Origin: Bacteroidia bacterium | Lineage (GTDB): Bacteria > Bacteroidota > Bacteroidia > NS11-12g > UBA9320 | Direction: 5' to 3' | Length of the DNA: 17,343 nucleotides | Assembly (NCBI GenBank): GCA_029253325.1 | Contig: JAQWZS010000208.1 | Coordinates: 1 to 17,343, forward strand | Shown: one piece after another, positions 1 to 8,019 of the stretch | Position numbering within the stretch: the first letter of the stretch is position 1 | Layout of the letters: the number at the start of each line of letters is the position of its first letter | The notes under the pieces: generated by a model | The model's input: the letters and a program-made list of their open reading frames with translations, nothing else | The model's database searches: none | What the model was told of the DNA's origin: nothing | Program-made: the position numbers and the translations under genes

Positions 1-22
1 AATCAATAAAACAAAAAGGATA

Positions 23-688
23 CTACCAATTGGTTTGTAATAGGGTTTCTGTGTACTCGATTCCATCTTTATATTTTCCAGGTTGCGTTTCAATATCTTT
101 AAATTGTCGTTGAATGAGCCCAATACCTCGTGCGTATATTTCTTCTTCAAATTTAGTAAATATGATATCTTGTCTATCCGCAATTTTAATTGTCACTGTT
201 TCATCAAATGTTGAATCATCGATATAAAAGGATTCATCTACCTGATTATAGTATCCATATTGGATATCTTGGTTGTTGAACATATTGATATCCCACCTTT
301 TATTATTTTGGACAGGGAAACTTAATTTTACTTTTTTTACATCAAAATCTGTTCTTTCAATACCAAAATCATCCTCCTTCAGAACAGCATAATGGTGAAA
401 TTCCCAACTTTTCCCCTCATCATTACTGTGATCAATTAGTAAACGGTATGTAGTATCATTCTCTTGATCTAAAAATGAACTTTCAATGGTTTCTTTTATC
501 CAGTATTTTATTGTGTCTGTTTGACTATTGAATGCATCATGGTTAAGCTCTTCACGGTTATATATAATGTACTTGTCAATTTTTATCGGTGAGAGACTAA
601 TTTTATTTGGAACTATTAACTCATCAGGCTTACACCCCCAATAGAAAAGGGTTATTATTGAAATGGAAATTATTAATTGGCGATTCAA
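23..688 (-). CDS. Hypothetical lipoprotein
   Basis: I do not recognise the family. The 221-residue protein opens with a short lipoprotein signal: a hydrophobic stretch at residues 5-16 and then the lipobox-like F-Y-W-G-C, with the lipidated Cys at 19, so it is probably anchored in the outer or inner membrane facing the periplasm or surface. The rest is polar, rich in Asp, Glu, Ile and Tyr, with alternating hydrophobic residues that suggest beta structure. It has no membrane segment or catalytic motif I can name. The start is a TTG. No in-frame ATG lies between the upstream stop (TAA at 725-727) and the signal peptide, and the signal peptide fits this start well. It stands alone and diverges from folD across about 140 bases. 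Being a lipoprotein is fairly sure; its function is unknown. Confidence 0.75.
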   Translation of the reverse strand: MNRQLIISISIITLFYWGCKPDELIVPNKISLSPIKIDKYIIYNREELNHDAFNSQTDTIKYWIKETIESSFLDQENDTTYRLLIDHSNDEGKSWEFHHYAVLKEDDFGIERTDFDVKKVKLSFPVQNNKRWDINMFNNQDIQYGYYNQVDESFYIDDSTFDETVTIKIADRQDIIFTKFEEEIYARGIGLIQRQFKDIETQPGKYKDGIEYTETLLQTNW

Positions 689-812
689 ATTATTTACTTT
701 AAAGCTCTTGCTATTACGAAGATATTATCAAAAATAAATTCCTAATCACAAGTATTTTACGAAAATAACAGATCCTATTGAGTAGAAGCTTTATTATGGT
801 GATATTATTACA

Positions 813-820
813 TATTTTTG
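813..820 (+). promoter_or_regulatory. Bacteroidota -7 box before folD
   Basis: The sequence TATTTTTG matches the Bacteroidota sigma-A -7 consensus TAnnTTTG at all six fixed positions. It ends 8 bases before the preferred folD ATG (829), so the transcript would have almost no 5' leader. No clear -33 TTG lies at the usual spacing; the nearest TTG, at 778, is too far. In an AT-rich genome single matches do arise by chance, but its place in the intergenic gap favours a real promoter. Confidence 0.5.
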
Positions 821-828
821 ACCCACAA

Positions 829-1710
829 ATGGCAACAATCATCGATGGCAAGGGTCTTGCTTTATCGCTTAGAGGTAAAATCAAGGAAGAGGTGTCTCAA
901 TATAAAAATTCAGGAAATAGATCGCCACATCTTGCTGCCATATTAGTTGGAGATGATGGAGCAAGTAAGACTTATGTGAATAGTAAAGAAAGGGATTGCG
1001 ACTTTGTTGGCTTTGATTCGACGGTTCATAGATTACCTTCAGAAACTAGTGAAAATGATTTGTTGGCTTTGATTGAAAGTATTAATCTAAATGACCAAAT
1101 CGATGGTTTGATTGTACAACTGCCGCTTCCAAAGCATATAGATTCTGCAAAAGTGACGGATTCTATTGACCCTAAGATTGATGTTGATGGTTTTCACACA
1201 ATCAATGTAGGTCGATTGACCAAAAATGAAGATACCTATATCAGTGCTACACCCTTTGGTATTATGATAATGTTAGAAGAATATGGCATTGAAACCAAAG
1301 GTAAGCATTGTGTTGTTATTGGTAGGAGTAATATTGTGGGAAGGCCCATGAGTATATTGATGAGTAGAGGTGGTTATCCAGGGGAATCAACCGTCACTAT
1401 TTGCCACCGACATACGCAAGATCTTAAATCTCACACATTAATGGCTGATATTGTCATTGTAGCTGTTGGTAAACCTCATTTTCTGAAGGGTGATATGATC
1501 AAGGACGGTGCTGCTGTTGTTGATGTTGGAATTACTAGAGTTGATGCAGACAATGCTAAAGGATATGAGTTAAGAGGAGATGCACATTATGATGAGCTGG
1601 TAGATAAATGTTCTGCAATTACGCCCGTACCTGGTGGTGTAGGACCAATGACCAGATATGGTCTACTTTACAATACGCTCAAGAGTTATAAAAGGAAATT
1701 AAATCTATGA
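829..1710 (+). CDS. folD: Bifunctional methylenetetrahydrofolate dehydrogenase/cyclohydrolase FolD
   Basis: FolD is cytosolic. It oxidises 5,10-methylene-THF with NADP+ and then hydrolyses the methenyl form to 10-formyl-THF, feeding purine and formyl-Met-tRNA synthesis. The start chosen here gives 293 residues, close to the E. coli length of 288. Visible landmarks are catalytic Tyr49 and Lys53 in YVNSK, the substrate loop DGLIVQLPLP at 92-101, DVDGF at 118-122, the NADP-binding GRSNIVGRP at 165-173, and a C-terminal TPVPGGVGPMT. The reading frame extends upstream to a TTG at 778, but MATIIDGK matches the usual family start and the -7 box at 813-820 lies inside the extension, so ATG 829 is preferred. 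Its TGA overlaps the queE start in an ATGA, so the two genes are probably translated together. Confidence 0.95.
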   Translation: MATIIDGKGLALSLRGKIKEEVSQYKNSGNRSPHLAAILVGDDGASKTYVNSKERDCDFVGFDSTVHRLPSETSENDLLALIESINLNDQIDGLIVQLPLPKHIDSAKVTDSIDPKIDVDGFHTINVGRLTKNEDTYISATPFGIMIMLEEYGIETKGKHCVVIGRSNIVGRPMSILMSRGGYPGESTVTICHRHTQDLKSHTLMADIVIVAVGKPHFLKGDMIKDGAAVVDVGITRVDADNAKGYELRGDAHYDELVDKCSAITPVPGGVGPMTRYGLLYNTLKSYKRKLNL

Positions 1711-2306
1711 GGAGCTTTCCAATTATGGAATATTTCTACTCCGTCCAGGGTGAAGGAGTTTTTGTGGGACAACCCTCTTTTTTTATTCGTATGGGTGGTT
1801 GTGATGTAGGATGTGTATGGTGTGATGTTAAAGATAGTTGGGATGCAGAAAAACATCCAAAATTATCGATAGATTTTCTACTTGAAGAAGCTGAAAAATA
1901 TCCAAGTAGACTATTGATTATAACAGGAGGAGAGCCAGCAATGTACGATTTAACAGAACTGACCAAAAGGTTTAAAGAAGCTGGTTTCCAAGTTCATATA
2001 GAAACGAGTGGTGCCTACCCATTAATTGGTAATTTTGATTGGATTACATTTTCACCCAAAAAATTTAAACAGCCTTTGGAGGGTGTCGCAAAGATGGCCA
2101 ATGAGTTAAAGATTGTGGTATTTAATAAGAGCGATATTCAGTGGGCAGAAGAACACCAAAAATTGGTTTCCTCAAATTGCAAATTATTTCTACAACCCGA
2201 GTGGGATAAGCGAAAAATTACTGAAAAAATAGTCTTTGATTATATTTTAACAAACCCCAATTGGTTTGTGAGTCTGCAAACTCATAAATATTTGGGTGTG
2301 GACTAG
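1707..2306 (+). CDS. queE: 7-carboxy-7-deazaguanine synthase QueE (radical SAM)
   Basis: QueE converts 6-carboxy-tetrahydropterin to 7-carboxy-7-deazaguanine with radical SAM chemistry, a step towards preQ0 and the tRNA base queuosine. The family start YFYSVQGEGVFVGQPSFFIR (residues 9-28) is intact. The [4Fe-4S] motif is C32-x3-C36-x2-C39, and the SAM-binding GGEP is at 74-77. At 199 residues it is slightly short, but the C-terminal QPEWD and LQTHKYLGVD segments are typical and the gene looks complete. The start overlaps the folD stop by 4 bases. The pairing with folD links two pteridine or one-carbon steps loosely; no other queuosine gene (queC, queD, queF) is in the window. It converges on the YHYH gene with only 17 bases between the stops and no hairpin terminator. 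Confidence 0.93.
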   Translation: MRSFPIMEYFYSVQGEGVFVGQPSFFIRMGGCDVGCVWCDVKDSWDAEKHPKLSIDFLLEEAEKYPSRLLIITGGEPAMYDLTELTKRFKEAGFQVHIETSGAYPLIGNFDWITFSPKKFKQPLEGVAKMANELKIVVFNKSDIQWAEEHQKLVSSNCKLFLQPEWDKRKITEKIVFDYILTNPNWFVSLQTHKYLGVD

Positions 2307-2323
2307 TTTGAATTTTAATCCTG

Positions 2324-3685
2324 TTATCGCTGAATACTTATCTTACGATTCAACTGAGTGATGCCATCATCAAAGTGAAGTAGATAGTAACCTTCATAAA
2401 CTGTTTGAACATCGTAATATGCTATGGTGCTTCCTGATGGAATTGATGTTGAACTGATTTTCTTACCATTTATATCTGATAGTGTGATCTGAACATTATT
2501 TCTATTTAGTCCACCAAGTTGTATTGCTATCAAGTCTGATGCTGGATTAGGGAATACCGTGATTTTAGAATTATTAAGAACACTAACATTGATAGTTGTA
2601 GGTGTATAAACAGTCGTGCCAGCATCTACTGAAGAAACATTTCTTCGTTCAAAATTTCCATAGAAATTGGGGCCTACTGCGTATGGGTAAGCAGAATTCC
2701 AATCTTCATCAACTGTACAGAAATAAGCATAGGTTCCTTCTGGGTATTCTGGAGTTATGCAAAATCGACCATTGTGTTCATCGAGGATATCTTCTTGTGC
2801 ACTTGCATTAAATCCGTAGTCCTCTCTAAAGTAACCAAGAAAGTAAGTTGCATCAATTGGTGGACCGTCATCTACGTCTGTTCCATCGTGATGGTGTGTT
2901 CTCTCTGTTATATTTCTAAGTTGATACCCTGACTTTATTCTAGTAATTCCTCCAGTTCCATCATTGTTTGCATACCCATATGCTCCATAAATAGGATATC
3001 CATCATATGAAAATCCGATAAGCGGAGAATGTTTATTGCTATCAATTGCATATAAACCTTCAGCATCATAGATATTACATATATCCGAGATAACCTCCAA
3101 GTCAAGCTTAAAGGCTGAAGGGTTTTGATGGTGATGATAATTTCCCATTGCGGGATGTCCTTTAGCACAATCAAAACCTTCTTTTTCTGCAGGTATAGCA
3201 TCACGATTCCAAGCCATTACAGCATCTCTTCCACCTGGACACCTTGGGTTACCAGGGCCGCCACATAATGAATTACTTTGAGGATCCCATGCTACTCCAT
3301 CTCGGTAATCAAATAAGGCTACTCCATTGATGAACAAGCCGATATTACCACCTATTGTTGCGTCAAGTTCTCCCTTGTTTTGTGCGGGATTCAAAGGTAT
3401 TTTGTAAATGCCATTCTGATTTTCTGCATTACTTGGGTTTCCATCGCTAAAAGGACCCGTAGGATAGGAGGGTATTCCAGTAGCTGTTACAAAAACAAAA
3501 TCATTGGAGTATTCTACCTTTTGACAATTAACTAAAATGTTATTTTCGGTGAGTGTAGGATTACCTTTCGGGTAATATGTGCCAGTTTTGGTTGTATTCT
3601 GAAGCCAGGACGTGATTGCTGGATTGAGTTGAGCTTTTACGATAGTACTTATTAGAATACTTAAGATGATGATTGTATTTCTCAT
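2324..3685 (-). CDS. YHYH-domain protein, T9SS-secreted
   Basis: This 453-residue protein has a Sec signal peptide (residues 1-18, ending VKA) and a C-terminal T9SS type A sorting domain: VFPNPASD, then a small beta domain ending EGYYLLHFDDG...KISIQR. It is therefore predicted to cross the outer membrane and be attached to or released from the cell surface. The middle is a YHYH domain (Pfam PF14240), marked by GNYHHHQNP (181-189), FSYDGYPIYGAYGY (225-238) and TERTHHHDG (260-268). The two His triplets at 184-186 and 264-266, with nearby Cys141, Cys149 and Cys173, could bind metal or form disulfides; the biochemical role of YHYH domains is not established. It is the last gene of the seven-gene run, 28 bases after the di-heme peroxidase, which suggests a link with the MbnP/MbnH pair. 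The family call is strong; metal binding is inference. Confidence 0.87.
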   Translation of the reverse strand: MRNTIIILSILISTIVKAQLNPAITSWLQNTTKTGTYYPKGNPTLTENNILVNCQKVEYSNDFVFVTATGIPSYPTGPFSDGNPSNAENQNGIYKIPLNPAQNKGELDATIGGNIGLFINGVALFDYRDGVAWDPQSNSLCGGPGNPRCPGGRDAVMAWNRDAIPAEKEGFDCAKGHPAMGNYHHHQNPSAFKLDLEVISDICNIYDAEGLYAIDSNKHSPLIGFSYDGYPIYGAYGYANNDGTGGITRIKSGYQLRNITERTHHHDGTDVDDGPPIDATYFLGYFREDYGFNASAQEDILDEHNGRFCITPEYPEGTYAYFCTVDEDWNSAYPYAVGPNFYGNFERRNVSSVDAGTTVYTPTTINVSVLNNSKITVFPNPASDLIAIQLGGLNRNNVQITLSDINGKKISSTSIPSGSTIAYYDVQTVYEGYYLLHFDDGITQLNRKISIQR

Positions 3686-3713
3686 GGTTTTTAGTTTTAG
3701 ATGTTATTATTTT

Positions 3714-4733
3714 TTAAATATCCTTTGGTTGAAGTAATATTTTTCTTGGAAACTTATTTTTAGGATTAAAAATGAAATCTCTGTCATTCAATGTTAGTAA
3801 AAAAGATATTAAATCTGATTTATCATTTGAAGAAAGGGAAATTTTATGTTCAAGTTCTTTCGAAATGTATTTATATTCTTTGTTGTCGCTGATATAATGA
3901 TTGATCACGGAACTTAATTTTTTAAATCGACCATCATGCATATAGGGATAGGTATATCCAATATTTCGTAATGTTGGCACTTTAAATTTCACGCTGTCAT
4001 AAGGAATTTTAGTGATGTTGAATCTTCCTAAATCCAATGATTGGCTGTCTATACCAAGCCCATTGTTCTTATACTTATGATTCGTGAATAGGGGTTCAGT
4101 ATGGCATGAATTACAATGTGTTAAAAATAACCCATAGCCCTTATTTTCTTGGATAGAAAATGTGTCTTCACTCCGTCGTACTTTATCATATTTGCTATTA
4201 TCTGAAATTAATGTAAGTTGAAACTGAGTTAAAGCTTTAAGCATTCTTTGGCTATTAATTAGCATATCGCCGTATGCTTTTTTAAATAATGGTGGGTATA
4301 ATTTATTGTTTTGAAGCTTGTTAATTACATGTTCTATTGATTCGGCCATTTCTCCAGGGTGCGTTATTGGTGCAAGTGCTTGCACGTCAAGGTGATTACT
4401 TGCACCATCCCACATGAGTTCTTTTTGCCAAGCAAGATTAATAAGGGCAGGAGCATTTCGTTTTCCGATACTATCATGAATTCCGTGACTTACAGCATGG
4501 TCAGTGTGAGCAAAGCTATTATATGGAGAATGACAACTTGCACATGAAATGGTATTGTCCGCTGATAAAATTGGGTCATAGAATAGTACTCTTCCTAATT
4601 GTGTTAAATCATAAGTTTTGCTCGAAAAGTCAAGTTCATAGTTAGGCTTTGGGAAATAGTTTGGGTAGGGTATGGTGATATTTGATGCAGCTAAACATAG
4701 GAGAGTCAATGATATGATTATCCCATTTTTCAT
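3714..4733 (-). CDS. mbnH: Di-heme cytochrome c peroxidase, MauG/MbnH type
   Basis: This is a periplasmic di-heme enzyme of the bacterial cytochrome c peroxidase/MauG superfamily, 339 residues long with a signal peptide at about 1-17. Two heme c sites are visible: C64-x2-C67-H68 (ISCASCH) and C207-x2-C210-H211 (THCNSCH). Other landmarks are LGRVLFYDP (46-54), GKRNAPAL (90-97), MWDGA with Trp102 and Trp108 as candidate inter-heme tryptophans, HPGEM (125-129) and KVPTLRNIGYTYPYMHDGRF (251-270), the segment that carries the distal heme ligand in relatives. The start ATG overlaps the stop of the MbnP-like gene in an ATGA. In characterised pairs MbnH oxidises a Trp of MbnP to kynurenine, creating a copper site. 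This adjacency is the main reason to prefer the MbnH role over a hydrogen peroxide-scavenging peroxidase. Superfamily is near certain; substrate is inferred. Confidence 0.88.
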   Translation of the reverse strand: MKNGIIISLTLLCLAASNITIPYPNYFPKPNYELDFSSKTYDLTQLGRVLFYDPILSADNTISCASCHSPYNSFAHTDHAVSHGIHDSIGKRNAPALINLAWQKELMWDGASNHLDVQALAPITHPGEMAESIEHVINKLQNNKLYPPLFKKAYGDMLINSQRMLKALTQFQLTLISDNSKYDKVRRSEDTFSIQENKGYGLFLTHCNSCHTEPLFTNHKYKNNGLGIDSQSLDLGRFNITKIPYDSVKFKVPTLRNIGYTYPYMHDGRFKKLSSVINHYISDNKEYKYISKELEHKISLSSNDKSDLISFLLTLNDRDFIFNPKNKFPRKILLQPKDI

Positions 4734-5359
4734 AAATCAGTAAAAAAGGACTCGGATAATAGATCAGCAAATTTCATAGCAACTTTACTAGGACTCATGA
4801 TTTTACTTTCAATAGGTAGCATTTCTTGCAAGATAGCATTAATAGGTAGATATACTTTATTGCTTGATAAAGGTAAAGTTACCTTTCTGTATGTATTGAA
4901 TGGCTTATGGTATCCCCCAATATGATAGGTGAAAGGTTGATTACTCTCACCTTCAATTTTAAAGTTAATATAACCACTTTGCCAAGTCCAATACATCCCA
5001 TGTTGAGGGTCTAAATCACCAGTTAAAGCACCTTGATGATTAGTTGCACTGTCAATGCCTAATGAAAAAGATATTTCATTATATGATATATTAGGAGGTG
5101 TTTGAATCTCGAGGGTTTCTGGGAATTCAGCATACATCAGTTGATAGGATGGTTGCTCAAACATAATTTTAGAATCTTTTAGTAATTTGACATGACCAAT
5201 GTAAAAGCGTAAAGATGTAATTTTAGTTTGGTCTGAATACGTTGAATCTAAAATTAGTGGTTTTGATTCATAAGTGGGTTCAAATTTGATATGAGATTGT
5301 CCAAGGATAGAGCAATAAAATAAGTTAAGCCCCAAAATGACAGTAAAATATCGAGTCAT
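4730..5359 (-). CDS. mbnP: MbnP-like copper-binding protein
   Basis: This 209-residue protein resembles the MbnP family: a mainly beta, secreted protein that binds copper after its partner di-heme enzyme MbnH turns a Trp into kynurenine. Residues 1-21 form a signal peptide (ending ILGQ). Family landmarks are SLRFYIGHVKLL (49-60), SFSLGIDS (97-104), GALTGDLDPQHGMYWTWQSG (110-129), GYINFKIEG (129-137) and FTYHIGGYH (143-151). Trp124 and Trp126 are the only tryptophans, so one of them is the candidate kynurenine. His108, His120, His146 and His151 are candidate metal ligands. It lies 22 bases after the CotH gene and overlaps the peroxidase gene by 4 bases. The C-terminal tail (after about 185) looks helical and may vary between members. 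The family call rests on the WQSGYI/EG/HIGG pattern and on the partner next door. Confidence 0.82.
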   Translation of the reverse strand: MTRYFTVILGLNLFYCSILGQSHIKFEPTYESKPLILDSTYSDQTKITSLRFYIGHVKLLKDSKIMFEQPSYQLMYAEFPETLEIQTPPNISYNEISFSLGIDSATNHQGALTGDLDPQHGMYWTWQSGYINFKIEGESNQPFTYHIGGYHKPFNTYRKVTLPLSSNKVYLPINAILQEMLPIESKIMSPSKVAMKFADLLSESFFTDL

Positions 5360-5381
5360 GATTAGTTTTTATTGCATTAAA

Positions 5382-6716
5382 TCATTGAATATAATTTTGA
5401 GCAGCATTTAAACGACTAACATTATGCGATTTGAGTGTCTGAACTGCTGAATTAAATTGACCATTGACATAAGAATATCTACTTACTTCATTGTTTGCAG
5501 ATACATTCAAAAGGGATTCTTGAGTATTGTAAATATCCGTCATTCGATTATTCTCGAATGAAGATTCAATAAAGGATTTAATGTAGTTTTTATAAATAGA
5601 TTCATATTCACTGTCTGCGATAATGAAACTAATTAGTGGCCAATTATCACCCACCTCAGTCATTTCAAATGATAGTGATCCGCCTCGTTTGCCATTTTGA
5701 AATGCTTCGTTATTATCCCATGCTATCCATTTTATTAGATCGTCATTGGGATCATGATATAAGTAGTAATTGTGAGTCATTCTCCCGTAAGTATCCCAGT
5801 TCTGGATTGTATTATTTACAGCGAGGTATTTCAAGAACCCATCTACATCAAATACTCGTTCTAGATTCTCTTTCCATTCAGTGGGGTCGGTGTTTCTAGT
5901 ATCAGCATGCAGTATGTCAAACATTTCTTGAATGTCTCTTCTGTCATTGATTTTTTCATTAGTTTTTTGTTCGAAGTCATCTAAGGTAAATCCGTTGATA
6001 GAAAATCTTGCTCCATTCCCATCAGGTTTGTAACAATTCCCACTTTTTGAGCCAAACCAGTTTTTTAAAAATGTATCAAAAACAACTTCGGTCATGGTAT
6101 AAACACCGTAGTATTTGTAAGTGCCTGTACCTTCATCGATATATACCTCATAAAAAGCAGTTTTTACTGCTGGTACACCAAAGTCTCTAAATAGATCATC
6201 TGCAGTTTTCTCTCTCATAAGGGAGGGATCATTATAATTGCTGCCCATTGATAACTCTTTAAAACCATAGAACCGTTGATCTGAAATTTCAGGGAATTCA
6301 TATTCCCATTTGTCAAAGTCAAATCTTAAGGGAAGTTTATTGCTATTGGCTCGAAGTGAGGAGTTTCCCTTATATCGAATGCCAACGTGTTCCCACGTTA
6401 GACCATTAAAATTTACTTCACAGTGAAAATAGTCTGGATTTTCACTTGGGAAACCACCTGGACCTCCACCACCTTGTTTCTCAGATAAGTCCGCCTGCAT
6501 GGCTTGCCATTCTTTTACTGTGAAGATGATATCCAGTCTATTTACCTTGTTTTGGTTAAATACAATGTCATAATTAGCAGGATACCCATTAGAATGACTA
6601 GAAGATTCAGTATCAATTATATTTTCTTCATGAGGTATGAAAATTTCTTTTTTACAAGAGAATAATACAAGTGTGGTAATTGTAATTAATGTTACTTTTA
6701 TTTTCCAGGTTTTCAT
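5382..6716 (-). CDS. CotH-family kinase-like lipoprotein
   Basis: CotH proteins have an atypical protein-kinase fold; in Bacillus, CotH phosphorylates spore coat proteins. This 444-residue member is a lipoprotein (lipobox V-L-F-S-C, Cys21), so it acts outside the cytoplasm, and nothing here points to spores. Landmarks in order are VGIRYKGNSS (111-120, the loop after the first strands), the Lys/Arg-rich KLPLRFDFD (127-135), VYIDEG...YYGVYTMTEVV (191-212), a catalytic-loop-like segment NNTIQNWDTYG (301-311) with HNYYLY (315-320), and WIAWDNNEAF (330-339), where CotH proteins carry the metal-binding Asp (here Asp334). A low-complexity GGGGPGG loop lies at 82-88. Its ATG overlaps the DUF2490 stop. 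CotH, VTC and DUF4956 genes occur together in other bacteria, so a shared phosphate-transfer role is plausible. Its substrate is unknown; operon neighbours such as the YHYH protein are candidates by inference only. Confidence 0.88.
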   Translation of the reverse strand: MKTWKIKVTLITITTLVLFSCKKEIFIPHEENIIDTESSSHSNGYPANYDIVFNQNKVNRLDIIFTVKEWQAMQADLSEKQGGGGPGGFPSENPDYFHCEVNFNGLTWEHVGIRYKGNSSLRANSNKLPLRFDFDKWEYEFPEISDQRFYGFKELSMGSNYNDPSLMREKTADDLFRDFGVPAVKTAFYEVYIDEGTGTYKYYGVYTMTEVVFDTFLKNWFGSKSGNCYKPDGNGARFSINGFTLDDFEQKTNEKINDRRDIQEMFDILHADTRNTDPTEWKENLERVFDVDGFLKYLAVNNTIQNWDTYGRMTHNYYLYHDPNDDLIKWIAWDNNEAFQNGKRGGSLSFEMTEVGDNWPLISFIIADSEYESIYKNYIKSFIESSFENNRMTDIYNTQESLLNVSANNEVSRYSYVNGQFNSAVQTLKSHNVSRLNAAQNYIQ

Positions 6717-7417
6717 TTGTTCTTCTTTTTAATTGTGAAATTATACTTGATGCCCAATATGTTAGTTCTTTTTGGATAGTCTCCAAAGAGTTCTTTTTCT
6801 GTCCTCAAAAAAGCACCGAGACTTCCTTTTTTCAATTTGTAATCAGAACTCAACGTATAACGTGCTTTGTAGATTCCATCATTATTTGTGATTCCATTGA
6901 ACAGTTCAGCAGACAAGGTAGGGTCTAACTTCCAATTTTTGATATTGTAGGTAGATGCTACTTTTAGTCGGATGGTCTTTTTAATCTCATCTGTAGTTTT
7001 TTGGAGTTCATCTTTATTTTGATACCTAATTCTATATTTAAATGCAAATCGACTAACAGAATGGTTAAATTCCAGATCTGCTTGCCAGCGGAGGTGACTC
7101 TCATTTCCTTTAATTTTGCCTTGATCATCATTTTCTGTGATTAATCTAGATGCAAACCCAATACTCAGAAAGTTAGCAAGCTTGTAATCTAACCCCAGTT
7201 GAGTAAAATATACATCCATAGTAGATGAATTGTCTTTTAGTCGAAGTTGTTGTGATAGGCTCAATTTTATATTGTTGGTGGGTTTATAGCGGAGATTAAT
7301 AGATGACCAAGTTTCAAAATCTCGTATCGTGTGATAGGTGCCATCTTGAGCATTTGAGAACAATGGTAGAGAGATAAAAATTGTTAGGATCAGAACGTAG
7401 TTAATAATTACTTTCAT
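6713..7417 (-). CDS. DUF2490 family outer-membrane beta-barrel protein
   Basis: The 234-residue protein has a signal peptide (about 1-23, ending SNA) and then many short amphipathic strands that often end in aromatic residues, as in outer-membrane barrels. Examples are ETWSSINLRYKPT (35-47), KLSLSQQLRLKDN, RFAFKYRIRYQNKDEL and the terminal LGIKYNFTIKK. The start after the signal (DFETW..) and the RYK/RLK repeats fit DUF2490. DUF2490 proteins have no settled function. It overlaps both neighbours by 4 bases: DUF4956 upstream and CotH downstream. In this operon it could be the outer-membrane component for the CotH or MbnP proteins. Barrel character is well supported, the DUF label fairly so, and the role is unknown. 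Confidence 0.78.
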   Translation of the reverse strand: MKVIINYVLILTIFISLPLFSNAQDGTYHTIRDFETWSSINLRYKPTNNIKLSLSQQLRLKDNSSTMDVYFTQLGLDYKLANFLSIGFASRLITENDDQGKIKGNESHLRWQADLEFNHSVSRFAFKYRIRYQNKDELQKTTDEIKKTIRLKVASTYNIKNWKLDPTLSAELFNGITNNDGIYKARYTLSSDYKLKKGSLGAFLRTEKELFGDYPKRTNILGIKYNFTIKKKNK

Positions 7418-8019
7418 GAGTTTTTTAGATATTTGATAGTTAGTGATGTGGTATCCTTCAAAAAATCAATGGATCCAATTTCAACCTCTACGATTTGAAG
7501 CCCAGTTCTTTCTTCAAGGTCTTTTATTAGTATGTCACGCATGTCGGGTTTGATGTTTTCAATTTTCTCATAAGTAATCGTCTTAGTTCGGGTGTTTTCT
7601 CTAAATAATAATCGTTCGATGATGAATATGGTAATTACAACAATGACATTTGCACCTACAATTTCTGCGTAACTCATCTTTTGATTGGCAAGTGAGTTGA
7701 TAACAGATACCCCAATGATTATAAAAAGATAAGTCATTTCCTTAATGGGTATGGGATTTGTCCGGTATCGTATAATTCCAAAAATGGCAAATAGACCCAA
7801 AGCCATACCAATATCTAACTCATATTTTTTGAGGGTAAAGCATAGAAAGAATACGATAATTCCTATCATGTAATAAGTAAAAAGGTAGTCCCTCTTCTTG
7901 ACAGTAGAGTAATATAACCATTGGATAATGATGGTCAAAAAGGAGATGTTTAATAAGAATCGAAACATCATTTTGTAGAAGTCATCATCAAAGATCGGGA
8001 TGCTTAAAAATTCGCTCAT
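7414..8019 (-). CDS. DUF4956 inner-membrane protein
   Basis: This 201-residue membrane protein has about four or five hydrophobic segments, near residues 20-40, 46-63, 70-83, 95-111 and 118-135. A soluble C-terminal domain of about 60 residues follows (KTITYEKIENI...LEERTGLQIVEVEIGSIDF). The conserved DUF4956 core is visible as ALGLFAIFGIIRYRTNPIPI (73-92), followed by EMTYLF (94-99). The loop RYRTxxIPIKEM is basic and could meet phosphate groups. The gene overlaps VTC upstream and DUF2490 downstream, each by an ATGA. DUF4956 genes are often next to VTC-fold genes in bacteria. By analogy with eukaryotic Vtc4, where the VTC catalytic domain works with a membrane domain in polyphosphate synthesis and translocation, this protein may be the membrane part. 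That analogy is inference. Confidence 0.87.
   Translation of the reverse strand: MSEFLSIPIFDDDFYKMMFRFLLNISFLTIIIQWLYYSTVKKRDYLFTYYMIGIIVFFLCFTLKKYELDIGMALGLFAIFGIIRYRTNPIPIKEMTYLFIIIGVSVINSLANQKMSYAEIVGANVIVVITIFIIERLLFRENTRTKTITYEKIENIKPDMRDILIKDLEERTGLQIVEVEIGSIDFLKDTTSLTIKYLKNS

Noticed and set aside
778..828. Upstream extension of folD from a TTG
   Set aside because: The extra 17 residues are not part of FolD proteins, and a -7 promoter box lies within the extension.
26..2275. Shared 13-mer CCAATTGGTTTGT near both ends of the folD-queE region, as possible direct repeats of an insertion
   Set aside because: Both copies lie inside coding sequence (lipoprotein C-terminus and queE) and are explained by Asn-Trp codons; there is no mobile gene between them.
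2307..2323. Terminator between convergent queE and YHYH genes
   Set aside because: The 17-base gap has no inverted repeat.
2935..3204. Minus-strand 89-codon frame inside the YHYH gene
   Set aside because: It is an alternative frame of a conserved domain and has no start context of its own.
3714..5359. Full methanobactin biosynthesis locus
   Set aside because: No MbnB, MbnC or short Cys-containing precursor is visible around the MbnP/MbnH pair.
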